Source of the DNA: an uncultured Clostridia bacterium
Lineage (GTDB): Bacteria > Bacillota > Clostridia > UBA1381
Reading direction: 5' to 3'
DNA length: 64,000 bases
NCBI GenBank assembly: GCA_934476075.1
Contig: CAKSNH010000001.1
Span: 1-64,000, forward strand
The notes under the pieces are model-generated. The model was not told the origin of the DNA. It saw only the letters and a list, made by a program, of their open reading frames with translations, and searched no databases. Made by a program: the position numbers and the translations under genes. Positions 19,223 to 27,493 of this stretch are shown one piece after another; position 1 is the stretch's first letter; the number at the start of each line of letters is the position of its first letter.

Positions 19223-19939
19223 ATGGAAAAAATAAATCTTTTTGATGAATTAAAGCAAAACCCATATCCGGGACGAGGTATTGTAATCGGCAAATCAGCT
19301 GACGGAAAATATGCGGTGACGGCATATTTTATTATGGGGAGAAGTGTAAACAGCAGAAATCGTGTGTTTGTTGAGGACGGTGACGGTATCCGCACACAAG
19401 CGTTTGACCCGTCAAAATTGGAAGACCCGCATTTGATAATCTATGCACCGGTTCGTGTGCTTGGGAACAATACTATTGTGACAAACGGCGACCAGACAGA
19501 TACAATATATGAGCTTATGGGGAAAGGTCAGACTTTTGAACAATCACTTCGCACCAGAGAATTTGAGGACGATGCACCAAACTTTACACCGAGAATTTCG
19601 GGTATTATGAATGTTGAAAATAACAAGTACAGTTTTGCTATGTCAATTCTAAAAAGTGCAAACGGCAATCCTGATGACTGCGACAGATATACATTCAGCT
19701 ATGAAAATCCGCTAAGCGGCGAGGGCAGATTTATTCATACATATAAATGCAACGAAAATCCATTGCCTAGCTTTGAAGGTGAACCGAAAAGAGTGGAAAT
19801 AGGCAATGATGATATTGATACATTTGCTGATAAAGTATGGAATTCATTGAATGAAGATAACAAGGTATCATTGTTTGTGAGATATATTGACATTGCAAGC
19901 GGTGAAACACAATCAAAAATTATAAACAAGAATAAGTAA
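19223..19939 (+). CDS. purO: IMP cyclohydrolase, archaeal PurO type
   Basis: Predicted to close the purine ring (FAICAR to IMP). The 238-aa protein resembles the PurO / IMP_cyclohyd family: an early PYPGRGIVIG segment, then YFIMGRSVNSRNRVF, DPSKLEDPHLIIYAPVR and NFTPRISGIMN. It is unrelated to the N-terminal MGS-like domain of ordinary bacterial PurH. The next gene is exactly the missing partner, AICAR transformylase without its cyclohydrolase half. AAGGGG (19209-19214) selects ATG 19223 over an in-frame GTG at 19202, which overlaps that site. The family assignment is from memory of conserved motifs; the operon context strongly supports it. Confidence 0.85.
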   Translation: MEKINLFDELKQNPYPGRGIVIGKSADGKYAVTAYFIMGRSVNSRNRVFVEDGDGIRTQAFDPSKLEDPHLIIYAPVRVLGNNTIVTNGDQTDTIYELMGKGQTFEQSLRTREFEDDAPNFTPRISGIMNVENNKYSFAMSILKSANGNPDDCDRYTFSYENPLSGEGRFIHTYKCNENPLPSFEGEPKRVEIGNDDIDTFADKVWNSLNEDNKVSLFVRYIDIASGETQSKIINKNK

Positions 19940-19951
19940 GGGGAGAAAATA

Positions 19952-21127
19952 ATGAAAGAAATGCAATTAAAATATGGCTGTAACCCTAATCAAAAGCCAT
20001 CAAGAGTATTTATGGAAAACGGCGATTTGCCTATCGAGATTGTGAACGGCAAGCCGGGATATATCAATCTTTTGGACGCTTTAAACGGCTGGCAGTTGGT
20101 TAGAGAATTAAAGAAAGCAACCGGTCTTTGTGCCGCTACTTCTTTTAAACACGTTTCTCCTGCCGGTGCGGCAGTCGGATTGCCGCTATCGGATACTTTG
20201 AAAAAGATTTATTTTGTTGACGACAGTATCGAATTGTCACCTTTGGCTTGTGCATACGCAAGAGCAAGAGGTGCGGACAGAATGTCATCATTCGGTGATT
20301 TCATTTCATTGTCGGACTGCTGTGACAAAGCTACTGCACAGCTTATCGCAAAAGAAGTTTCCGACGGTGTTATCGCTCCCGATTATACAGACGAGGCACT
20401 TGAAATATTGAAGAAAAAGAAAAAGGGCAACTATAATATTATCAAAATTGATGAAAATTATGTTCCTGCTCCTATCGAAAGAAAGCAAGTATTCGGCGTT
20501 ACTTTTGAGCAAGGCAGAAATGAACTTGACATTAACGAAGAATTATTGTCAAATATGGTTACAGATAACAAGGAATTGCCTAAACAAGCTAAAATTGATT
20601 TGATGATTTCTCTTATTACTCTTAAATATACACAGTCGAACAGTGTATGCTATGTTAAGGACGGACAGGCTATCGGTATCGGTGCAGGTCAGCAGTCAAG
20701 AATTCACTGCACACGTTTGGCAGGTCAAAAGGCAGATAATTGGTGGCTTAGACAATCACCAAAGGTTCTTGGCTTGCAATTTGTGGACGGCATCAAGCGT
20801 GCGGACAGAGATAATGCGATTGACGTGTATATTTCTGACGAGTATATGGACGTTTTGGCTGACGGTGCATGGGAAAACATCTTCAAGGTAAAACCGGAAG
20901 TGTTTACTAAGGAAGAAAAATTGGCTTGGATTGCTCAAAATACAAACGTTGCTTTGGGTTCGGATGCGTTCTTCCCATTCGGCGACAATATCGAAAGAGC
21001 TAAAAAGAGCGGTGTTGCTTATATTGCTCAGCCGGGCGGTTCAATTCGTGATGACAATGTTATTGATACCTGCAACAAGTACAACATTGCTATGGCATTT
21101 ACAGGAATTAGATTATTCCACCATTAA
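19952..21127 (+). CDS. purH: AICAR transformylase, stand-alone PurH C-terminal domain
   Basis: Formylates AICAR with 10-formyl-tetrahydrofolate. The 391 aa correspond to the formyltransferase portion of PurH only: LKYGCNPNQKPS at the start, the catalytic Lys-His in SFKHVSPAGAAVG, YTQSNSVCYVKDGQ, GIGAGQQSRIHCTRLAG and SDAFFPFGDNI near the end. The usual N-terminal inosine-monophosphate cyclohydrolase domain (about 190 residues) is absent and is replaced by the adjacent PurO-like gene, 12 bases upstream. AAGGGGAG (19939-19946) precedes ATG 19952. Confidence 0.92.
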   Translation: MKEMQLKYGCNPNQKPSRVFMENGDLPIEIVNGKPGYINLLDALNGWQLVRELKKATGLCAATSFKHVSPAGAAVGLPLSDTLKKIYFVDDSIELSPLACAYARARGADRMSSFGDFISLSDCCDKATAQLIAKEVSDGVIAPDYTDEALEILKKKKKGNYNIIKIDENYVPAPIERKQVFGVTFEQGRNELDINEELLSNMVTDNKELPKQAKIDLMISLITLKYTQSNSVCYVKDGQAIGIGAGQQSRIHCTRLAGQKADNWWLRQSPKVLGLQFVDGIKRADRDNAIDVYISDEYMDVLADGAWENIFKVKPEVFTKEEKLAWIAQNTNVALGSDAFFPFGDNIERAKKSGVAYIAQPGGSIRDDNVIDTCNKYNIAMAFTGIRLFHH

Positions 21128-21138
21128 TAGATAGTTTT

Positions 21139-21164
21139 AATGTAGGGAAAGTTTTCCCTACATT
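21139..21164 (+). terminator. Hairpin between purH and purD, possible attenuator
   Basis: AATGTAGGGAAA (21139-21150) pairs with TTTCCCTACATT (21153-21164), followed by a T-rich stretch. It sits inside the operon just ahead of the purD ribosome-binding site, so it may be a partial terminator or an RNA-stability element. Confidence 0.55.
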
Positions 21165-21190
21165 ATTATTTTAATTTAGGAGGATTAAAT

Positions 21191-22459
21191 ATGAAAGTTT
21201 TAGTAGTTGGCGGCGGCGGCAGAGAGCATACAATAGTATGGAAAATCGCTCAGTCACCTAAGGTAGATAAGATTTATTGTGCACCGGGCAACGGCGGTAT
21301 TGCTGAGCTTGCGGAGTGCGTTGATATAAGTGCGACAGATATAGACGGCATTGTAAAATTCGCAGAAGAAAATCAAATAGATTTGACGGTTGTTGCACCT
21401 GATGACCCGTTGGTTTTGGGTATGGTTGACGCTTTGAATGAAAAGGGTTTGAGAGCGTTCGGCCCGAAAGCCAATGCGGCTATTATCGAGGGAAGCAAGG
21501 CTTTTTCAAAAGAACTTATGAAAAAGTATAATATTCCGACTGCGGGATATGAGGTATTCACAGACAGTGCGTCTGCAATAGAATATGTAAAAAAGGGCAC
21601 ATTCCCGACAGTTATCAAGGCTGACGGTCTTGCTTTGGGTAAGGGTGTTATCATTGCACAAAATTTGGAGGAGGCAGAACAGGCTATCCACGAAATGATT
21701 GATGACGGTAAATTCGGAAAGAGCGGCAGCCGTGTTGTTATCGAAGAATTTTTGACAGGTCCTGAGGTATCTGTTCTTGCATTTACTGACGGTAAGGTTG
21801 TAAAGCCTATGGTTTCTGCACAAGACCACAAGCGTGCATATGACGATGACGAAGGCTTGAACACAGGCGGTATGGGTACATTCTCGCCAAGCAGACTTTA
21901 TGATGATGCAAAAGCAAAAGAATGTATGGAGAATATTTTCATTCCTACAATTAAGGCAATGAGTGCGGAAGGCAGACCGTTTAAGGGTGTATTGTACTTC
22001 GGTTTGATGATGACCAAAAACGGAGTTAAAGTTATTGAATACAACTGCCGTTTCGGTGACCCTGAAACACAGGTTGTATTGCCAAGACTTAAAACCGATT
22101 TGGTTGAAATTATGGAGGCTGTTATTGACGAAAGACTTGAAGATGTAAATATCGAATGGGCTGACAATGCTGCGGTATGTGTGGTATTGGCATCGGGCGG
22201 CTATCCTGTAAAATATGAAAAAGGTTATGAAATCAGCGGTCTTGATGCTGCTAAAAAGCTTGAAAATATAACTGTATTCCATGCCGGAACAAAAAATGTT
22301 GACGGTAAAATTGTAACAAACGGCGGACGTGTATTAGGTATTACCGCTGTTGACGATAATCTTGATTTGGCTATTAAACGTGCATATGACGCAGTTGAAA
22401 AAGTTACATTCAAAGATGTTCATTATCGTAAGGATATAGGTATTAAAAAATATGAATAA
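21191..22459 (+). CDS. purD: Phosphoribosylamine-glycine ligase, PurD
   Basis: ATP-grasp enzyme joining glycine to phosphoribosylamine to form GAR. It is 422 aa, normal for the family. Motifs: the N-terminal GGGGREHTIVWKI, FGPKANAAIIEGSKAFSKEL, the ATP-grasp segment IKADGLALGKGV, EEFLTGPEVSVLAF, and the metal-binding YNCRFGDPETQVVLPRL. GGAGG (21180-21184) precedes ATG 21191. Its last eight bases overlap the following methyltransferase, which implies translational coupling. Confidence 0.96.
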   Translation: MKVLVVGGGGREHTIVWKIAQSPKVDKIYCAPGNGGIAELAECVDISATDIDGIVKFAEENQIDLTVVAPDDPLVLGMVDALNEKGLRAFGPKANAAIIEGSKAFSKELMKKYNIPTAGYEVFTDSASAIEYVKKGTFPTVIKADGLALGKGVIIAQNLEEAEQAIHEMIDDGKFGKSGSRVVIEEFLTGPEVSVLAFTDGKVVKPMVSAQDHKRAYDDDEGLNTGGMGTFSPSRLYDDAKAKECMENIFIPTIKAMSAEGRPFKGVLYFGLMMTKNGVKVIEYNCRFGDPETQVVLPRLKTDLVEIMEAVIDERLEDVNIEWADNAAVCVVLASGGYPVKYEKGYEISGLDAAKKLENITVFHAGTKNVDGKIVTNGGRVLGITAVDDNLDLAIKRAYDAVEKVTFKDVHYRKDIGIKKYE

Positions 22460-23600
22460 GAAAAATGTTTCTCAAATTCGTTTATATTTAAGCGGACTTG
22501 TTTCACGAATGAAAGAAAATGAGGCTTATTTCAATAATATTCACATTCTTTTCCGTTCGGGTACAAAGGATTTTGTCGGTGTGGTAAATTACGATGAGGA
22601 CGAAGTAACATTTGATTTTCAGGCGGTAAGGAAAGTGATTGATGCCGACGAACTGACAGATATTATTTGCAGTGAAATATCAAAATACGATGAAGTAACT
22701 ATCACATACAATGAGCGTGGTACTAAAATTGTGATTGATGCAAATGACAAGAAAGTTAGAATGCATCACGAACAAGCCGACACGGAAGTTAAAGAATCGG
22801 TAGGACAGGTGAGTACAAGCAGAGAATACCTTGTCAATCCCGCATTGGCAAAAAATGTGCTTTCTGAAATCGGTATATTGGCGAAGAACGGTAAAATAAA
22901 AAATGACAAGATACGCAAATATAATCAAATTGATTATTTTGTGGAATTGATGCGTGATTTAATAGATGAAATTCCACAGGATAAAGAAATAGTCATTATG
23001 GATTGTGCCTGCGGAAAGTCATATCTGTCATTTGTTATGAATTTCTATTTTTGCGAAATTGCAAAAAGAAAATGCCGTTTTATCGGTGTGGACTATTCCG
23101 AAATTGTTATTGACGCATCAAAACGAATTGCAAATAATCTCGGTTATAAAAATATGACATTTATACAAGCTGATTTGCGTGAGTATACACCAAAGGAAAA
23201 TATTGATGTGGTTATATCTTTGCACGCTTGCGATGTAGCAACGGATATGGCTTTGGCTTTGGGTATTCGTGCAAAAGCAAAGGCAATAGTATGCGTGCCG
23301 TGCTGTCATAAAGATATTTTATCTCAATATTCGTATGAACCATTTAAAGCAATTACAAAATACGGTATTTTAAAGGCACGTTTAGCAGATACGCTGACAG
23401 ACGGACTTAGAGCGGCATATCTTGAAAGTGTAGGGTACAAGGTTTCCATGATTGAGTATATATCACCTTTGGAAACACCTAAGAATATCATGATACGGGC
23501 TGTATATATCGGCAAAAAAAATTCCGAGGCGGCGGAAGAATACAAAAATTTGAAAAATATGCTGAATGTAAATCCGGCCATTGAACGTTTTCTGAAATAA
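22452..23600 (+). CDS. SAM-dependent methyltransferase, Methyltransf_32-like
   Basis: Protein of 382 aa with a class I SAM-binding fold in its second half: motif I IVIMDCACGKSYLSFVMNF, an acidic end of strand 2 (FIGVDYSEIVIDAS), FIQADLREY, and ISLHACDVATDMALALGI followed by CVPCCHKD. This pattern resembles the Methyltransf_32 group, whose known members act on RNA or protein. The N-terminal 150 residues are a separate unknown domain that may bind the substrate. It starts inside the end of purD (22452 against 22459) with no separate promoter, so it is the last gene of the purine transcript. The link to purine synthesis is not obvious and the substrate is unknown. Confidence 0.75.
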   Translation: MNKKNVSQIRLYLSGLVSRMKENEAYFNNIHILFRSGTKDFVGVVNYDEDEVTFDFQAVRKVIDADELTDIICSEISKYDEVTITYNERGTKIVIDANDKKVRMHHEQADTEVKESVGQVSTSREYLVNPALAKNVLSEIGILAKNGKIKNDKIRKYNQIDYFVELMRDLIDEIPQDKEIVIMDCACGKSYLSFVMNFYFCEIAKRKCRFIGVDYSEIVIDASKRIANNLGYKNMTFIQADLREYTPKENIDVVISLHACDVATDMALALGIRAKAKAIVCVPCCHKDILSQYSYEPFKAITKYGILKARLADTLTDGLRAAYLESVGYKVSMIEYISPLETPKNIMIRAVYIGKKNSEAAEEYKNLKNMLNVNPAIERFLK

Positions 23601-23624
23601 TTTGTTATGGCAGAAAACTTGTTC

Positions 23625-23653
23625 TTGACTTTATTGTGATAAAGTGTTATTAT
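23625..23653 (+). promoter_or_regulatory. SigA promoter of the amino-acid ABC transporter
   Basis: TTGACT (23625-23630), a 17-base spacer and TATTAT (23648-23653), about 38 bases ahead of the start codon. Confidence 0.7.
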
Positions 23654-23690
23654 AATAATACGTTAATTGAATATAAGGAGATTATTTGAT

Positions 23691-24485
23691 ATGAAAAAGA
23701 TTATTTCATTTGTGATTGCGGCTATGCTTGCGGTAACGGCTTTGGCAGGATGCTCAACGGGTACATCTGACAGTGCAAAGGATACAGGTTCAAAAACTAC
23801 TTTCACAGTTGGTTTTGACCAAAACTTCCCGCCGATGGGATTTGTCGGTGATGACGGTCAGTTTACGGGTTTTGATTTGGAACTTGCCGCTGAGGTTTGT
23901 AACAGATTGGGTTATGAAATTAAATATCAGCCTATCGAATGGGACGCAAAAGATGCTGAATTGAATGCCGGTACTATTGATTGTATCTGGAACGGTTTCA
24001 CTATGTTGGGTCGTGAAGATGATTATACATGGACAGAACCATATATGGCAAACCGTCAAATTTTTGTTGTAAAATCTCAATCGGGTATCAAATCAACAGC
24101 TGATTTGAAAGGCAAGATTGTCGATGTACAAAAAGACTCGGCAGCAGAAGAGGCATTGAATAATATGCCTGATTTGAAGTCAACATTCAAACAAATGACA
24201 TCTGTTGCGGATTACAACACTGCATTTATGGAACTTGAATCGGGTGCTATCGATGCTGTCGCTATGGACAGTACGGTTGCTCAATATCAAATCCGTGACA
24301 GAGCAAGCGAATTCTTGATTTTGGACGATGTTATTTCAGAAGAATCTTACGGCGTAGGATTTAAAAAAGGCAATACTGAATTAAAAGATAAAGTAGAAAA
24401 GACTTTGAAAGAGATGGCGGCTGATGGTACATTGGCTAAGATTTCAACAAAGTGGTTCGGTAAAGATGTTACTACTATTAAATAA
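23691..24485 (+). CDS. Polar amino-acid ABC transporter substrate-binding lipoprotein
   Basis: Extracytoplasmic receptor of 264 aa. The N-terminus MKKIISFVIAAMLAVTALAG-C carries a lipobox (LAGC), so the mature protein is lipid-anchored. The body is a type II periplasmic binding protein (SBP_bac_3): FTVGFDQNFPPMGF, TGFDLELAAEVCNRLGY, IDCIWNGFTMLGRE, ADLKGKIVDVQKDSA, GVGFKKGNTELKDKV. Such proteins bind glutamine, arginine, histidine or cystine; the ligand cannot be told here. AAGGAGA (23674-23680) selects ATG 23691 over an in-frame TTG at 23667. A permease gene follows after a hairpin. Confidence 0.92.
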   Translation: MKKIISFVIAAMLAVTALAGCSTGTSDSAKDTGSKTTFTVGFDQNFPPMGFVGDDGQFTGFDLELAAEVCNRLGYEIKYQPIEWDAKDAELNAGTIDCIWNGFTMLGREDDYTWTEPYMANRQIFVVKSQSGIKSTADLKGKIVDVQKDSAAEEALNNMPDLKSTFKQMTSVADYNTAFMELESGAIDAVAMDSTVAQYQIRDRASEFLILDDVISEESYGVGFKKGNTELKDKVEKTLKEMAADGTLAKISTKWFGKDVTTIK

Positions 24486-24492
24486 GTAAATT

Positions 24493-24527
24493 TATTGACG
24501 TTATGCCGAAACGGTATAACGTCAATA
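24493..24527 (+). terminator. Strong hairpin between receptor and permease genes
   Basis: A 16-bp stem with one G-U pair and an AAA loop (arms 24493-24508 and 24512-24527), followed by TTATTATT. Its position suggests partial termination or mRNA protection that keeps the receptor in excess over the membrane complex. Confidence 0.65.
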
Positions 24528-24566
24528 TTATTATTGGAACGTATTTTTATGAACAGGGAGTAAATT

Positions 24567-25217
24567 ATGACTATATCTACAATGCTTTCTCAACTTGGAA
24601 GCGGAATGATTGTTACAGTTTTTATATTTGTATTGACATTGTTGTTTTCATTGCCGTTAGGTCTTATAATCTCATTCGGCAGAATGTCGAAAAATGTTAT
24701 AGTGCGAAATATTGCGAAAATATATATATCGGTTATGCGTGGTACACCGCTGATGCTTCAATTATTGGTTGTGTATTTTGGACCATATTATATTTTTAAG
24801 ATTAATCTTTCGACAAGTTACAGAATGGTAGCGGTTATTATAGGTTTTGTGTTAAATTATGCCGCATATTTTGCCGAGATTTATCGTTCGGGAATCGAAT
24901 CGATGCCGATTGGTCAGTATGAGGCGGCAAGTGTTTTGGGATATTCAAAAACGCAGACATTCTTTAAAATAATTCTGCCGCAGGTTATAAAAAGAATTTT
25001 ACCGCCTGTGACAAATGAAATTATTACATTGGTAAAAGATACATCTCTTGCATTTACTCTTACTGTTTCGGAAATGTTTACCGTTGCAAAGGCTATTGCT
25101 GCCGCACAGAAAACCATGACTGCATTTATTGCGGCTGGTATTTTCTACTATGTGTTTAATCTTTTGGTTGCATATATAATGGAAAAGGTAGAAAATAAAT
25201 TAAATTATTACAGATAG
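24567..25217 (+). CDS. Amino-acid ABC transporter permease
   Basis: Membrane subunit of 216 aa, HisM/GlnP type. Hydrophobic segments are visible at about residues 10-38, 60-80, 85-110, 160-185 and 188-210. The conserved EAA loop that contacts the ATPase is present (YEAASVLGYSKTQTFFKIIL). AGGGAG (24555-24560) precedes ATG 24567. It lies between the receptor and ATPase genes, with 25 bases to the next start, and completes a standard three-gene uptake system. Confidence 0.93.
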   Translation: MTISTMLSQLGSGMIVTVFIFVLTLLFSLPLGLIISFGRMSKNVIVRNIAKIYISVMRGTPLMLQLLVVYFGPYYIFKINLSTSYRMVAVIIGFVLNYAAYFAEIYRSGIESMPIGQYEAASVLGYSKTQTFFKIILPQVIKRILPPVTNEIITLVKDTSLAFTLTVSEMFTVAKAIAAAQKTMTAFIAAGIFYYVFNLLVAYIMEKVENKLNYYR

Positions 25218-25242
25218 AAATATTATGTGAAAGGAAATAACC

Positions 25243-26004
25243 ATGAGTGTTTTAACTATAAAGAATTTGAAAAAAGGTTTTGAAGATATACAAGTGCTGC
25301 ATGATATTTCTTTATCTGTTGAAAAGGGTGAAGTAGTGGCGATTATCGGGCCGTCGGGTTCGGGCAAATCGACTTTATTAAGATGTGCTACTTTATTGGA
25401 AAAGATGGACAGCGGCGAATTGTATTATGGCGACAATAAGGTTGCGTGGAACAATGACAAAGGCGAAACCGTTTATGAAAATGCGGCAAATATACGAAAA
25501 GTGAAAAGCAAATTCGGACTTGTATTTCAGAATTTTAACTTATTTCCTCACTATTCGGTTTTGAAAAATATTATTGACGCACCGATATGTGTTCAAAAAC
25601 GAAAAAAAGATGAAGTCATAAAAGAGGCAATGGATTTGCTTGACAAAATGGGGTTGGCTGACAAAAAAGATGCGTACCCGTGCCAATTATCGGGCGGTCA
25701 GCAGCAGCGTGTTTCAATAGCAAGAGCATTGGCTTTAAATCCAGATATTTTGTTTTTTGACGAGCCTACGTCAGCACTTGACCCCGAATTGACAGGCGAT
25801 ATTTTGAAAGTAATCCGTGATTTGGCTGATGAACATATGACGATGGTTATTGTAACGCATGAGATTGATTTTGCAAAGGGTGTTGCTGACAGAATTATTT
25901 TCATGGCAGACGGATATATAATTGAAGAAGGAAATGCGGAAGATTTGGTAAACAATCCGAAGAATGAACGAACAAAATCATTCTTGGGCAAATTCAGAAG
26001 ATAG
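25243..26004 (+). CDS. Amino-acid ABC transporter ATP-binding protein
   Basis: Cytoplasmic ATPase of 253 aa. Walker A is GPSGSGKST (residues 36-44), the Q-loop lies in GLVFQNFNLF, the signature is LSGGQQQRVSIARAL, Walker B is ILFFDEPTSALDP, and the switch His is in VTHEIDFA. This is the GlnQ/ArtP class that energises polar amino-acid uptake. AAAGGAAA (25229-25236) lies six bases ahead of ATG 25243. It is the last gene of the transporter operon, followed by a terminator. Confidence 0.94.
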   Translation: MSVLTIKNLKKGFEDIQVLHDISLSVEKGEVVAIIGPSGSGKSTLLRCATLLEKMDSGELYYGDNKVAWNNDKGETVYENAANIRKVKSKFGLVFQNFNLFPHYSVLKNIIDAPICVQKRKKDEVIKEAMDLLDKMGLADKKDAYPCQLSGGQQQRVSIARALALNPDILFFDEPTSALDPELTGDILKVIRDLADEHMTMVIVTHEIDFAKGVADRIIFMADGYIIEEGNAEDLVNNPKNERTKSFLGKFRR

Positions 26005-26011
26005 AAAAACG

Positions 26012-26047
26012 CAGGCAAACCGCATAAATGGTTTGTCTGCAATTTTA
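26012..26047 (+). terminator. Terminator of the ABC transporter operon
   Basis: GCAGGCAAACC (26012-26022) pairs with GGTTTGTCTGC (26031-26041), one G-U pair, followed by AATTTTA. Confidence 0.75.
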
Positions 26048-26116
26048 TATATTCAAGTTAATCTCTATATTTCGGTATAGAGTAATTTTTTGTGTTTAAA
26101 AGGTTTGTTTGAAATT

Positions 26117-27250
26117 ATGAGAAAAGTTATACCTAGTTATTGTAAGAATTTTAAATGTATTGCAGACAAATGCAATGATAATTGCTGTATTGGGTGGGGG
26201 ATATATATTGATGATGATACGGCTGAATTTTACAAGAACGTGTCGGGCGAATTTGGCGAGCGTTTAAAAAAAGAGATAAATTTTGGTGATGAAAATTATT
26301 TTATGCTGAACGAGAACGACCGATGTCCGTTTTTGAATAAAAATAATTTATGTGACATTATCACTAATCTTGGTGAAGAACATATTTGTGACATTTGCGA
26401 TAAGCATCCGAGATTTTTTGAGTGGTTTCATGATGTTACCGAGATGGGTGTGGGATTATGCTGCGAGGAGGCTTGCAGATTATTATTCAAAGACAGTGAA
26501 CCGATTACGTTTGAAACAGTTATTGAACCGGGTGAGCCGGACAACGAGGATTATGACGAGTATTTTTACGAGCAGCTGTTACGGGCAAGAAAAATTTTAT
26601 TTGCTATTGCTCAAAATCGAAACTACACTTTGCAAAAACGATTAATTCTTATGCCGGCTATGGCATTGGATATACAAAAATGTATAGATAATGATGATTT
26701 TGAACTTTTGGAGGTTGTAAACACGCAGTATACTGCTTGGACATTTTGCGACAGATTACATAATTATATTACGGTAAACCAAAAAGAGTTTGATGTCAAA
26801 AAATATTTAACACAATTTTTAGGTTTGATAGAAAATCTGATACCTATAAATGAAGAATGGGATATTCATTTAAAGAATGTAATATCGAAAATTGACGATA
26901 TTGCAGATAATTATTCGGTGTTTTTGGAATATTACAAGGACAGAATGTATGAATATGAGCATTTGCTGGTATATTTCATTTACAGGTATTTTATGAAAAC
27001 CGTGTTTGATTATGACGCACTGTCAAAGGTTAAATTTGCGGTTATAGGCTATTTGACGATAATTATATTTGATGTGTATACATGGCTTGAAAATAACAGA
27101 GAATTTACCATGAATGACCGGATTGAGAATGTGAAGATGTATTCAAAGGATATAGAATATGCACAGCTTAACATTGACGATTTGGCACAGCAGGGATATA
27201 CAAACGATATATTAAGTTTTGAAAATTTGATTGGTATTCTCAGTCAATAA
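26117..27250 (+). CDS. FliB-like cysteine-rich protein (flagellin lysine-N-methylase family)
   Basis: Protein of about 377 aa. The N-terminal 90 residues are rich in paired cysteines: YCKNFKCIADKCNDNCCIGW, then DRCPFLNKNNLCDI, ICDICDKHPRFFEW and CCEEACRLL. This arrangement matches the YkgJ/FliB family, named after the flagellin lysine methylase of Salmonella, and probably binds a metal or iron-sulphur centre. The C-terminal 250 residues are helical. No flagellar gene is in the window, so methylation of flagellin is uncertain and the family name should be taken loosely. ATG 26117 is preferred; a TTG at 26090 is in frame but has no better ribosome-binding site. The stop codon coincides with the start of a dispersed repeat. 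Confidence 0.7.
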   Translation: MRKVIPSYCKNFKCIADKCNDNCCIGWGIYIDDDTAEFYKNVSGEFGERLKKEINFGDENYFMLNENDRCPFLNKNNLCDIITNLGEEHICDICDKHPRFFEWFHDVTEMGVGLCCEEACRLLFKDSEPITFETVIEPGEPDNEDYDEYFYEQLLRARKILFAIAQNRNYTLQKRLILMPAMALDIQKCIDNDDFELLEVVNTQYTAWTFCDRLHNYITVNQKEFDVKKYLTQFLGLIENLIPINEEWDIHLKNVISKIDDIADNYSVFLEYYKDRMYEYEHLLVYFIYRYFMKTVFDYDALSKVKFAVIGYLTIIIFDVYTWLENNREFTMNDRIENVKMYSKDIEYAQLNIDDLAQQGYTNDILSFENLIGILSQ

Positions 27251-27350
27251 AAAAGCTTCTGATAAAAGCACCGCTTGCGAGCGTAGAATTAAGGTTGCAT
27301 TTTTGATTTTTCGTCATTGCGTCTTACGCAATTTACTACAAATTAAAAAA
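27247..27350 (+). repeat. Dispersed ~104-bp repeat, family 1, copy 1
   Basis: Begins ATAAAAAAGCTTCTGAT and ends ACAAATTAAAAAA. It shares with the other three copies the central segment GCATTTTTGATTTTTCG and the small palindrome ATTGCGT-CT-TACGCAAT. The repeat begins at the TAA stop of the FliB-like gene. Confidence 0.8.
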
Positions 27351-27384
27351 GCTGTGCAAGATTAATATACAATCTGTCACAGCT
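27350..27384 (+). terminator. Hairpin after the FliB-like gene
   Basis: AGCTGTG (27350-27356) pairs with CACAGCT (27378-27384), with additional inner pairing AGATT/AATCT. It directly abuts repeat copy 1. It has no long T-run, so it is a weak terminator at best. Confidence 0.45.
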
Positions 27385-27411
27385 ATAATATAAATTTAAA
27401 AGGAAAGGTAT

Positions 27412-27480
27412 ATGTTTGTAAATCTCTTTACAAGATTATTATGCCAATTCTTTATGTCGTCTTTATGTACTTATGTTTAA
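27412..27480 (+). CDS. Possible 22-residue small protein
   Basis: A short frame MFVNLFTRLLCQFFMSSLCT-YV follows an AAAAGGAAAGG ribosome-binding site (27398-27408). The product is hydrophobic with two cysteines, as in small membrane peptides. There is no promoter I can defend beyond a TATAAT at 27384-27389, so this is only a candidate. Confidence 0.25.
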   Translation: MFVNLFTRLLCQFFMSSLCTYV

Positions 27481-27493
27481 ATCTTGTTGAATT

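Noticed and set aside
21506..22282. 258-aa frame on the minus strand opposite purD
   Set aside because: purD is complete and unmistakable on the plus strand; the antisense frame is Cys/Phe/Ile-rich nonsense without a start signal.
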